In this document: positions 1-6,228 of the stretch, piece after piece
How positions within the stretch are numbered: position 1 is the first letter of the stretch
Layout: every line of letters begins with the position of its first letter
NCBI GenBank assembly: GCA_045537555.1
Contig: JAZSPR010000085.1
Location: forward strand, 1-8,359
From: UBA1081 sp045537555
GTDB taxonomy: Bacteria; Bacillota; Clostridia; Oscillospirales; Acutalibacteraceae
Length of the DNA: 8,359 bases
Direction: 5' to 3'
The notes under the pieces: model-generated
Databases searched by the model: none
What the model was told of the DNA's origin: nothing
What the model saw: the letters and a program-made list of their open reading frames with translations, nothing else
Made by a program: the position numbers and the translations under genes

Positions 1-23
1 CGATGTGGGCATCGGTCCCTACA
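1..23. repeat. Partial palindromic intergenic repeat, cut by the window start
   Basis: CGATG (1-5) and CATCG (10-14) pair around a TGGG loop, and the following GGTCCCTACA suggests that the stem continues to the left of base 1, which is outside the window. I recognise this style of short G/C-rich palindrome next to a CCCTACA tail from intergenic regions of gut Clostridia, but that is recollection and not a search. No coding sequence is visible from 1 to 194. Confidence 0.4.
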
Positions 24-54
24 AAATTTGTTTTCACACAATATTATAATGGGT

Positions 55-164
55 AAGGGCGAAGCCCTTCCGAAACTTTTGCCGAAGGCAAAAACATCAC
101 TTGACCGAAGGTCATACATCATTTTGCGTAGCAATACATCACTTGCCGTCAGGCAAACATCACT
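55..164. repeat. Array of five short hairpins joined by an ACATCA(C/T)T linker
   Basis: Five small hairpins follow one another: AAGGGC/GCCCTT (55-69, loop GAA), TTTTGCC/GGCAAAA (77-93, loop GAA), TGACC/GGTCA (102-114, loop GAA), TTGC/GCAA (124-134, loop GTA) and TTGCC/GGCAA (143-156, loop GTCA). The last four are punctuated by an 8-base linker: ACATCACT at 94, 136 and 157, and ACATCATT at 116, giving spacings of 22, 20 and 21 bases. The stems differ in sequence while the linker and geometry are kept, so this is not a simple tandem repeat. It lies downstream of the GH151-like gene, whose 3' end is at 195. Function unknown: it could be an mRNA 3'-end structure or a repeat family. Confidence 0.75.
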
Positions 165-200
165 CAATAATTTATCGAGCTGAAGCTCGATAAATTATTG
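165..200 (-). terminator. Strong hairpin containing the GH151-like gene's stop codon
   Basis: Perfect 16-base arms (165-180 and 185-200) surround a 4-base TGAA loop. Read on the minus strand, the stem contains the last Gln codon and the TAA stop (195-197) of the upstream gene. No T-run follows on either strand, so it does not match a classical Rho-independent terminator. It may be a 3'-end stabiliser, a processing site, or the last and largest member of the hairpin array at 55-164. The existence of the stem is certain; the terminator role is a guess. Confidence 0.5.
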
Positions 201-2138
201 TTTAATTTCAACCATCTGATGAATATTTACTTCGGGCACTGTAAATTCTGCCTTGCCGTTTTTGTATTCAAAATCAATTTCTTTACCCTGAGGTACGAGA
301 GAAATTTTTGAAGGTTTGTCGCACTTTACGGTACATTTCACATTGTAAAGAGGAACTGTGTCTTCAATAACTTCCGTATTTCTGCCTCTGACTGTTGTAT
401 GGGCAAAGAGAAGATGCATGATGTTTCTGTTTTCTTTGTCCTGTCTTGTGTAAGTCATAACAGCCTTATCGGGGATTTCTGCCTTTGCAGTAAAACCGTC
501 ACCCATAAGCTTTTCTGCAACTTCGGTGAAAAGCTCCTTAAAGAAAACATGACCGTGCTGTGCATAAGCCGTAAAAATATCCCAGCCGATATATGCAACG
601 TTGTTTTTGATAACTGCACCTGCAAATTCTTCATCAGGGTTGTTGGGTGTATGTGCGTGTGAGCAGAAATGTTCTGCGGTTCTGTTGAAATAGGGGTTCT
701 GCATCAATGCCACAACTTTGCCGTCTGTGACATTGAATTTGTGAGAATCGCAACGCATAACGTATTCTGTGTTGCCGTTGACTGTTTCAAAGCAGGGAAC
801 AAAATATGAGGGGTACATTTCATTTTTGCCCTGATACTCGGCTCCTACATCAAGGATAAACTTACCGTCCTTAACAATTGACTCCGCAGTTGCGATGATT
901 TTTCCGCCATTCTTTGCAAATGCCTTTATTTTTTTGGCAGTTTCGTCGGAATATCCGTTCACATCGGGAAGAATAAGCATTTTATATGCTGAAAAATCCA
1001 TTGTTTCGTCAATGAAATTATAGAGATAGCTGTTTTCAAGAAGCATTCTGTTGGCACCCACGTCGGCATCTCTGTCTCTGCCGTGTGTGACGGCTTCACC
1101 GCTGAGCACGGCAATGTCGGCAACATTCATAGCTCCTGTAAGCCACGGTTCTTTCTCTTCAACAAGGGAGTAAGCCTTGCCGATAAGGTTATAAGTCGCC
1201 ATATTCATTTCACCCAGAGGATGCATCTGGTCACCTATTGAACAGCCTGCACCGTTTGCAATACTGAGCGATGTTTCATAAATGAGCGCATTGGGATGCT
1301 TAAAACCGCCGAATTCACCCCAGCTGTGGTGGAATTTGCCCGTCATACCGAGGAATTCAACGTCTTTGAGCGAACGGACATAAGCCGCAGAAAGGGGGAA
1401 ATGGTCATACCCCCATCCGCCTGTGGGAAGACTTTCAAGTTCAAGATGTGTATTTGCATCAATATAGCCGTAGTCACCCTTGGGCACGTGTCCCTCGTTG
1501 TGATAAATCGTTGCCGTGTCGCTGTATTTTCTTACGGCTTCGTTTGTTCTTCTGAGGTAGTTTGCAAAAACGATATCACCGAATATTTTTGCATCTTCTT
1601 CGTTTTCGGGGTCAAAACCTGCATTTCTCATATCTGCAAGGCATTTTTCGCAGTAACATTTTCTCGAAGCAATGATGTCAAGGAAAATACCCGAGGGATT
1701 ATACTTCTGCATAACCTCTTCAATCTGTGCACAAAGAACATCGAGGTAACCCGTATTAAAACACAGGGTATGGAAATGGACTTCGTTTCTGTATTCATCA
1801 ACATCATCTTTGTCCGTTGACCTGATATGATGCCATTCCGGATGCTTCACATAGTCTTTTTCGTCAAAACCCGCGGAAATATAAACGGGGGCATTGACAC
1901 CTATCTCCTTACAGGCTTCAAGCTGTGCGGCAAGAAGGTCAAAGTCAAGCTCGGGGTGCATTTCATTCACTTCGGTGGGATGATATGACCAACCGTGATG
2001 ACATTTTGAGAAGACAGTTATTGAGTCAACATGACCTGCCTTAAGGGCTGCCTGAAACTGTTCTTTTGAGAACTTTTTGCCTACGGGAAGTGTTCCGTTT
2101 GTATGAAAATCAAGATGTACCTGTCTTTTTCTGAGCAT
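195..2138 (-). CDS. Cytoplasmic glycoside hydrolase, GHL6/GH151-like (possible alpha-L-fucosidase)
   Basis: A 647-residue protein with no signal peptide or membrane segment, so probably cytoplasmic. Residues about 1-330 look like a (beta/alpha)8 glycosidase barrel: an opening with HLDFHTN (8-14), SKCHHGW (44-50), then SGIFLDI (149-155), where Asp154 sits at a strand end and is a catalytic candidate, followed by a Cys cluster CYCEKC (161-166) that could bind metal. HLELESLPTGGWGYDHF (231-247) is another conserved-looking stretch. Residues about 335-545 resemble the flavodoxin-like trimerisation domain found behind GH42-type barrels, followed by a small beta domain. From memory this resembles Pfam GHL6 and CAZy GH151 alpha-L-fucosidases; the exact activity is inference. 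Start choice: an AGAGGT ribosome site (2145-2150) sits 6 bases upstream and touches the GH36 gene's stop, implying translational coupling. It is the last gene of the series. Confidence 0.8.
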   Translation of the reverse strand: MLRKRQVHLDFHTNGTLPVGKKFSKEQFQAALKAGHVDSITVFSKCHHGWSYHPTEVNEMHPELDFDLLAAQLEACKEIGVNAPVYISAGFDEKDYVKHPEWHHIRSTDKDDVDEYRNEVHFHTLCFNTGYLDVLCAQIEEVMQKYNPSGIFLDIIASRKCYCEKCLADMRNAGFDPENEEDAKIFGDIVFANYLRRTNEAVRKYSDTATIYHNEGHVPKGDYGYIDANTHLELESLPTGGWGYDHFPLSAAYVRSLKDVEFLGMTGKFHHSWGEFGGFKHPNALIYETSLSIANGAGCSIGDQMHPLGEMNMATYNLIGKAYSLVEEKEPWLTGAMNVADIAVLSGEAVTHGRDRDADVGANRMLLENSYLYNFIDETMDFSAYKMLILPDVNGYSDETAKKIKAFAKNGGKIIATAESIVKDGKFILDVGAEYQGKNEMYPSYFVPCFETVNGNTEYVMRCDSHKFNVTDGKVVALMQNPYFNRTAEHFCSHAHTPNNPDEEFAGAVIKNNVAYIGWDIFTAYAQHGHVFFKELFTEVAEKLMGDGFTAKAEIPDKAVMTYTRQDKENRNIMHLLFAHTTVRGRNTEVIEDTVPLYNVKCTVKCDKPSKISLVPQGKEIDFEYKNGKAEFTVPEVNIHQMVEIKQ

Positions 2139-2144
2139 AAAAAT

Positions 2145-2150
2145 ACCTCT
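2145..2150 (-). promoter_or_regulatory. Ribosome binding site abutting the upstream stop codon
   Basis: On the minus strand AGAGGT lies 6 bases before the ATG at 2138 and directly after the TAA of the GH36 gene (2153-2151). A ribosome finishing the upstream gene would stop over this site, so the two glycosidases are likely made from one mRNA in coupled fashion. Confidence 0.7.
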
Positions 2151-4595
2151 TTATTTTACTTTTTCAATATTGAGAATAATTGCTTTTTCTCCATCGGGTA
2201 AGGAAATTGTCAGACCCTCTGACATCAGTTCATTACCCGTATATTTTTTTGCTTCAATTATGCCGTCAAAATCGGAAATCTCATATTTGGCATCGGGATA
2301 AAGTCCGTTGAGCATGACGGTATATTCATTTTTATTTACTCCGGCTCTCTTATAGATAAGAACAACGCCGTCTTCACCGTCTTCGGACATATACTGCATT
2401 GAGAGCATCTTATTCTTGTCATAGCTGCCGAAATCAAGGGGGAAATAGTTTCCTGACATCAATTCTTTCTGCTCATGGTGATAATCAAAATCGGGATGTG
2501 TATGTGCATAGAAATCCATAAGCATAAGAGGCGTAATGGCAGATCTTGATGAATATTCACTTGTCATATTGTGTGCCGTACCTGACATGGGAAGCCAGAA
2601 TGAAATGCCGTAGGTATGTGACTGTGTTGCCTCAAAAAGGTCGGAATGAACGGCACAGTTGTAGTCACTTCTCCAGAAGGGGATGCTTCTGAATGTCATT
2701 TCAAGGTCGAGTCGTTTACCGCCCGAAGCACAGTTGTCGATGATAAGACCGTCGATGTTTTCCGTGAGATAATCAAGGAATCTGTAAAGATTGGTCACAT
2801 AATGGTTTTCGCAGATACCCGTTCTGCCGTCATAAAATTCAGCATCAGCCTTTTCCCAGTATTCAAGGGGTGCAAAGTTGAAATCCTGACGGTAAACGGT
2901 AACTCCGTTTTCTTTCATTGAATTGACAAGATATTCGCAGTAGTAATTGAATGCATCTTCATTTGCAAGGTTCCACATACTGTTTTCGTCGCCGACATTT
3001 ATGAGCCACTGCTCATTTTCAGCACCTTTATTGTAAAAAACAGTATTCGGATATACTCTTTCAGGCTCATACCAGAGAACATGGCCGAGTCCCTTATTTT
3101 TTGCATAGGTTGAAAGCTCGATAATGCCGTTGTCGTATCTTGAAGTGTCAACTGTCCAGTTGCCGACACCGTCATACCAGCCTTCATTGTAGCTGTACCA
3201 GCCTGCATCCATCCAGAATGCATCAGTATGTTCAAAAACATCGTCATCAAAACCGTCAAGAATTTCAATAATCTCATCGGATGTTTTTGTGGACATGGGA
3301 CCTGCAACTTCCATTACCAGATATTGATTTTTTGTCACGTTGTCGGGATATACACAGTCGTTAATCCACTGTCTGAACTGATTGAAGCCCTTGAGAGCAT
3401 TGTCATTATCGTAGAAAGTGAGTGAAACGAGGGGTGAACGCACTTCTTCACCGGGAAGAAGATATGCATTGAAATTCTGCTGTCTGACAGTAACGGCTGT
3501 GTTGCCGTCTTTCTGAGAAAACTCGGCATCCCATTGACCTGTCCAGCCAATACCGAACATAATTCCCGACTCTTCGCCGTTTAAGTTGAAATAGGGAAGA
3601 TATTTCTCTGTGGGCTTGCCGTCATTTGCAGAAAATATTCTTGCGGAAGAGAGAGACTTTTTAACGAGAGAAAAGTCACCTGCTTTTGTATCGCTGCCGA
3701 TTGAGTAATAAATGTCACCCTTGCCTGTTGCAAATGATGAATCGAGGGCATAGAAATCGCTGATTACACCCGAATTTGTATCGCCCGTGTTTTTGATATA
3801 AACTTTCCATTGACTTGAAGCATTCTTTTCAAAAACAGTCACTTCGGCTGTGACTTCAAGGCTGTCTTTTGCGAAGGTGATGTATTTTGTCTTACCGCCG
3901 CGGTACATTTCCTCAGTTGCATCCGTTACTTCTTTTGTCCATTCATCGGGATTCCATTTTACTCCGTCAACGGAAAATGTGAAGGGATAAGAAGATGCCG
4001 AAAGGAGGTTTTCCTCTGCCCAGTCGGAACTTTTCTTCTGTTCTTCTTTTGTTACAATCATTTCATCTGCAGTAAGGGTATCAAACTGCAGATTCTTTTT
4101 GTATTCAAGAGCCTGAATGTTTTCTTCATTAAGCACGACGAATCCACCACATGAAACAACAAAATAAATAAGGGCAAAAATCACATTAAGAGGCTTGTAT
4201 TTTTCTTTAGCCCTTAAAATGAAAGTCACAAGGAGAAGAATTGCCGATGCAATAAACACGAAAGTGAATGTTTTTACGACAACGTCATCGCTGTCGTTGC
4301 AGGCTTCGTTGATTTTCGCATTAACACCCCAGATAACGCCGTGAACAAGCCCGTTACCTGCAATAAATGCAATGATTTTACCTGCGATTCCCGTTTTGGG
4401 GAGAACGGACTGCACGAAAAGAAGCATAAACCAACCGAGTGCAACACCCGTCATTCCTGTGTAAAGATGAACGTCAGCACCGCTGTTTGTGCCGTGGAAT
4501 ATGTACCAGAGTGAATATGCGGCATAAATCACAAGACCGAAAAGCACGGTGGTAACAACGAGTTCGATTATCTGTTTATTCTTTAATTTTTTCAT
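2151..4595 (-). CDS. Membrane-anchored GH36-type alpha-galactosidase (N-terminal 5-TM domain fused to melibiase domain)
   Basis: An 814-residue fusion. Residues 1-156 contain about five hydrophobic segments (roughly 10-31, 47-66, 71-91, 106-126 and 136-155). The Lys-rich N-terminus and the Lys/Arg loops after segments 2 and 4 predict an inside N-terminus, which puts everything after residue 156 outside the cell. Residues about 200-400 form a beta-sandwich, and about 420-720 a GH36-type barrel: WMDAGW (461-466), WYEPERV (508-514), YRQDFN (568-573) with Asp571 as likely nucleophile, DNCASGGKRLD (620-630), and WRSD (641-644) with Asp644 as likely acid/base. A C-terminal beta domain follows. These motifs are standard for GH36 alpha-galactosidases and alpha-N-acetylgalactosaminidases; the exact substrate cannot be told. 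Family members are normally soluble, so the multi-span anchor is unusual. The ribosome site is a plain GGGGG (4603-4607). The GH151-like gene follows after 12 bases. Confidence 0.88.
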   Translation of the reverse strand: MKKLKNKQIIELVVTTVLFGLVIYAAYSLWYIFHGTNSGADVHLYTGMTGVALGWFMLLFVQSVLPKTGIAGKIIAFIAGNGLVHGVIWGVNAKINEACNDSDDVVVKTFTFVFIASAILLLVTFILRAKEKYKPLNVIFALIYFVVSCGGFVVLNEENIQALEYKKNLQFDTLTADEMIVTKEEQKKSSDWAEENLLSASSYPFTFSVDGVKWNPDEWTKEVTDATEEMYRGGKTKYITFAKDSLEVTAEVTVFEKNASSQWKVYIKNTGDTNSGVISDFYALDSSFATGKGDIYYSIGSDTKAGDFSLVKKSLSSARIFSANDGKPTEKYLPYFNLNGEESGIMFGIGWTGQWDAEFSQKDGNTAVTVRQQNFNAYLLPGEEVRSPLVSLTFYDNDNALKGFNQFRQWINDCVYPDNVTKNQYLVMEVAGPMSTKTSDEIIEILDGFDDDVFEHTDAFWMDAGWYSYNEGWYDGVGNWTVDTSRYDNGIIELSTYAKNKGLGHVLWYEPERVYPNTVFYNKGAENEQWLINVGDENSMWNLANEDAFNYYCEYLVNSMKENGVTVYRQDFNFAPLEYWEKADAEFYDGRTGICENHYVTNLYRFLDYLTENIDGLIIDNCASGGKRLDLEMTFRSIPFWRSDYNCAVHSDLFEATQSHTYGISFWLPMSGTAHNMTSEYSSRSAITPLMLMDFYAHTHPDFDYHHEQKELMSGNYFPLDFGSYDKNKMLSMQYMSEDGEDGVVLIYKRAGVNKNEYTVMLNGLYPDAKYEISDFDGIIEAKKYTGNELMSEGLTISLPDGEKAIILNIEKVK

Positions 4596-4602
4596 AGAAT
4601 AA

Positions 4603-4607
4603 CCCCC
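4603..4607 (-). promoter_or_regulatory. Atypical G-only ribosome binding site for the GH36 gene
   Basis: GGGGG lies 7 bases before the ATG at 4595. It can pair with the anti-Shine-Dalgarno CCUCC only with a G-U wobble in the middle, unlike the GGAGG of the MFS gene. It is the only plausible site near this start, and the stable hairpin at 4613-4643 ends just 5 bases before it. Confidence 0.5.
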
Positions 4608-4612
4608 AAATC

Positions 4613-4643
4613 AGAATTTGTCGAGGTCCCCTCGACAAATTCT
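4613..4643. repeat. Perfect 14-bp hairpin in the leader of the GH36 gene
   Basis: Arms 4613-4626 and 4630-4643 are perfect complements around a 3-base TCC loop. The arm core TTTGTCGAGG resembles the hairpin cores at 4780-4803 (TTTGTCGGGC) and 165-200 (TTTATCGAGC). In the minus-strand transcript it sits between the MFS stop and the GH36 ribosome site, with no T-run after it, so it is better read as a processing or stabilising element than a terminator. Confidence 0.8.
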
Positions 4644-4645
4644 TT

Positions 4646-4779
4646 AATGAGTAATTAGTAATGATTAATGAGTAATGAATGAAAGGGCTATGCCCTTTAA
4701 ATCCCATTATAGAGCGAAGCGGAATATAAGTCGCTTGCGACTTCCGACGTTACTCATTACTCATTTCTCATTATTCATT
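4646..4779. repeat. Inverted-repeat element of AATGAGT units inside the MFS-GH36 gap
   Basis: The left arm (4646-4677) and the reverse complement of the right arm (4748-4779) match at 27 of 32 positions. Both arms are built from degenerate AATGAGT heptamers. Between them lie AAAGGGC/GCCCTTT (4682-4698, loop TAT) and AAGTCGC/GCGACTT (4728-4743). The unit is bracketed by the hairpins at 4613-4643 and 4780-4803. The layout looks like a MITE-style nonautonomous element or a nested repeat of the host. No coding sequence is seen here. The AAGGGC hairpin also appears at 55-69, linking this gap with the first intergenic region. Confidence 0.7.
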
Positions 4780-4803
4780 TTTGTCGGGCATCAGCCCGAC
4801 AAA
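4780..4803 (-). terminator. 10-bp hairpin directly abutting the MFS stop codon
   Basis: TTTGTCGGGC (4780-4789) pairs with GCCCGACAAA (4794-4803) around ATCA, ending one base before the MFS gene's TAA (4806-4804). In the minus-strand RNA it is followed by AAATGAATAATG and not a U-run, so termination by the intrinsic mechanism is doubtful. Partial attenuation or mRNA 3'-end protection would set different levels of transporter and glycosidases. Confidence 0.5.
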
Positions 4804-6153
4804 TTACTGTTTAGTAAATGCTTTTTTCTTTGCAAGGATAAGCATAGGAACAAGAACAAATATTGCAACGATTGCCGCATAGAAAAACATACTTGTTGAA
4901 GGAACAAGCTTTTCAACACCGTATTCAACGATTGTGATGTTTGATGAACGGCATGCAATGTCACCGAGAGCGGGACCGACAATCATAGGAATAAGAACAA
5001 CAAAAATCATTCTGATACCCTGGAAAAGTCCGACCTTGTCTTCGGGGATAAAGTCACGCATTGTGGCTGTAAGCTGAATCTGAATAACAACATAGCCTAC
5101 AAGTGTGGGTGCGATGCCGATAAGAACAACAATAATATTTGTTGATGTTGAAAGGATGAAAAGACCTGCAATGAACAGCATGATTGTAACAAGATAAGCA
5201 ACAAATCTGTTCTTGTCAGATGCCTTGAGCATACCGATAACACCTGCTGCAAGGGCAAGGACTGCAACAACAGCCACGATGATTGTCTTTGCATCAAAAA
5301 CAGCATTAGGAACAATCACATTACCGAGATAAACGAAAAGATATGGGAAGAAAACCTGAATTGCGATATTGTAAATACCCAGCGCGGCAAGAACAAGGTA
5401 AAGGTTTGCGTTTTCCTTTACAACTGATGGTCTGAAACCGTAGAAAAGGTCACTCCAGTAACTTGTGTTTGTTTTTTCGCCCTTGATTTTTGGATCTTCA
5501 AGTGAGAAAAGACCCATAATACCGCTGAGTGTAACGATAGCACCGAGAATGAGGAAGAATGTTGAATATGACATTGCTCCGCTCTGTGCAACACTTCCAA
5601 GACCCATAACCGCAAGCATTGAGAAAAGTCCTACGAACATAAGAGCTGTTTCAACCTTGGGTCTTACAAGAGGATTTGTAACGTCATTGAGCCATGCATT
5701 GAATGCTGAGTCATTACTTGTTGAGCCCATGAATGTCATGACCATATCCATAATAATGACAACCCAGACTGTAATTGCAAGAACTTTGACCTCGTCTGAA
5801 ATACCTAAAGTCTTTGCAATAACATCTTTTGAAATAAAACCGAATGCGGCTGTTATGATACCCCAGATTATGTAACCGACAGAAATGAAAACCTTACGTT
5901 TTTTCATTTTTTCGCTGAGTGTACCCATAATGAATGTTGTTACAACGGCTGTAATTGCCGAAAGTGCAACCATACGGCTGATTGCAGTTGTAGGTGCCAT
6001 TACATTTGCCATAGCATTTGCAGATGCACCGCCGTAAATTGAGTCATAGAGGAATGTGTTGAAATACATGTTTTCAATATTCCATGCAAGACCGCCCATA
6101 AAGCTGAAAATGATTATATTCAGCCATATTCTTTTGCTGAGTTTTTTCTCCAT
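4804..6153 (-). CDS. MFS sugar-type transporter (GPH-like), 12 membrane segments
   Basis: A 449-residue integral membrane protein with about 12 hydrophobic segments in two halves split by a hydrophilic loop (about 218-250). The loop after the second or third segment contains GTLSEKMKKRK (77-87), an MFS motif-A-like stretch, and the second half has PEDKVGLFQGIRMIF (370-384), typical of transporters found next to glycosidase genes in Firmicutes. It would import a sugar or short oligosaccharide with a cation or proton; the substrate is not readable. Start choice: an in-frame ATG at 6216 would add 21 residues, but the ATG at 6153 has GGAGG (6163-6167) 9 bases upstream, gives the usual MFS N-terminus MEKKLSKR, and the extension would run through the promoter at 6185-6193. 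Its own promoter means it may be expressed without the PnuC-like gene. Confidence 0.88.
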   Translation of the reverse strand: MEKKLSKRIWLNIIIFSFMGGLAWNIENMYFNTFLYDSIYGGASANAMANVMAPTTAISRMVALSAITAVVTTFIMGTLSEKMKKRKVFISVGYIIWGIITAAFGFISKDVIAKTLGISDEVKVLAITVWVVIIMDMVMTFMGSTSNDSAFNAWLNDVTNPLVRPKVETALMFVGLFSMLAVMGLGSVAQSGAMSYSTFFLILGAIVTLSGIMGLFSLEDPKIKGEKTNTSYWSDLFYGFRPSVVKENANLYLVLAALGIYNIAIQVFFPYLFVYLGNVIVPNAVFDAKTIIVAVVAVLALAAGVIGMLKASDKNRFVAYLVTIMLFIAGLFILSTSTNIIVVLIGIAPTLVGYVVIQIQLTATMRDFIPEDKVGLFQGIRMIFVVLIPMIVGPALGDIACRSSNITIVEYGVEKLVPSTSMFFYAAIVAIFVLVPMLILAKKKAFTKQ

Positions 6154-6162
6154 TGTAAAAAA

Positions 6163-6167
6163 CCTCC
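6163..6167 (-). promoter_or_regulatory. GGAGG ribosome binding site that fixes the MFS start
   Basis: A perfect GGAGG on the minus strand, 9 bases before ATG 6153. No comparable site precedes the upstream in-frame ATG at 6216, which is why the shorter protein is annotated. Confidence 0.8.
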
Positions 6168-6184
6168 GATAGATATTTGATTCT

Positions 6185-6193
6185 ATTATAACA
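6185..6193 (-). promoter_or_regulatory. Extended -10 promoter for the MFS-glycosidase genes
   Basis: The minus strand reads TGTTATAAT: a consensus TATAAT (6190-6185) preceded by TG and one base, an extended -10. The -35 position is poor (best guess TTTATT near 6212-6207), which an extended -10 can compensate. Start of transcription would be near 6178, giving a leader of about 25 bases carrying the GGAGG site. No terminator is seen between the PnuC-like stop (6229) and this promoter, so read-through from above is also possible. Confidence 0.65.
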
Positions 6194-6228
6194 GACATTG
6201 CTGATAAATAAAACACTTTTTTACATTT

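Noticed and set aside
45..50. TATAAT as a plus-strand promoter
   Set aside because: No acceptable -35 at 16-18 bases upstream and no gene downstream on that strand.
94..164. CRISPR-like array
   Set aside because: The repeat is only 8 bases, the intervals are about 13 bases and are themselves palindromes, and no cas gene is present.
1296..1820. A 174-codon plus-strand open frame
   Set aside because: It lies wholly antisense inside the well-supported GH151-like gene and shows no recognisable domain or ribosome site.
4675..4899. A 74-codon plus-strand open frame starting in the MFS-GH36 gap
   Set aside because: It runs through repeat hairpins and into the MFS gene in antisense, with no ribosome site or recognisable protein features.
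5465..5875. A 136-codon plus-strand open frame
   Set aside because: Antisense shadow of the MFS gene; composition reflects the complement of hydrophobic codons.
6154..6216. A 21-residue N-terminal extension of the MFS protein starting at 6216
   Set aside because: It lacks a ribosome site, runs through a consensus extended -10 promoter, and the ATG at 6153 has a perfect GGAGG.
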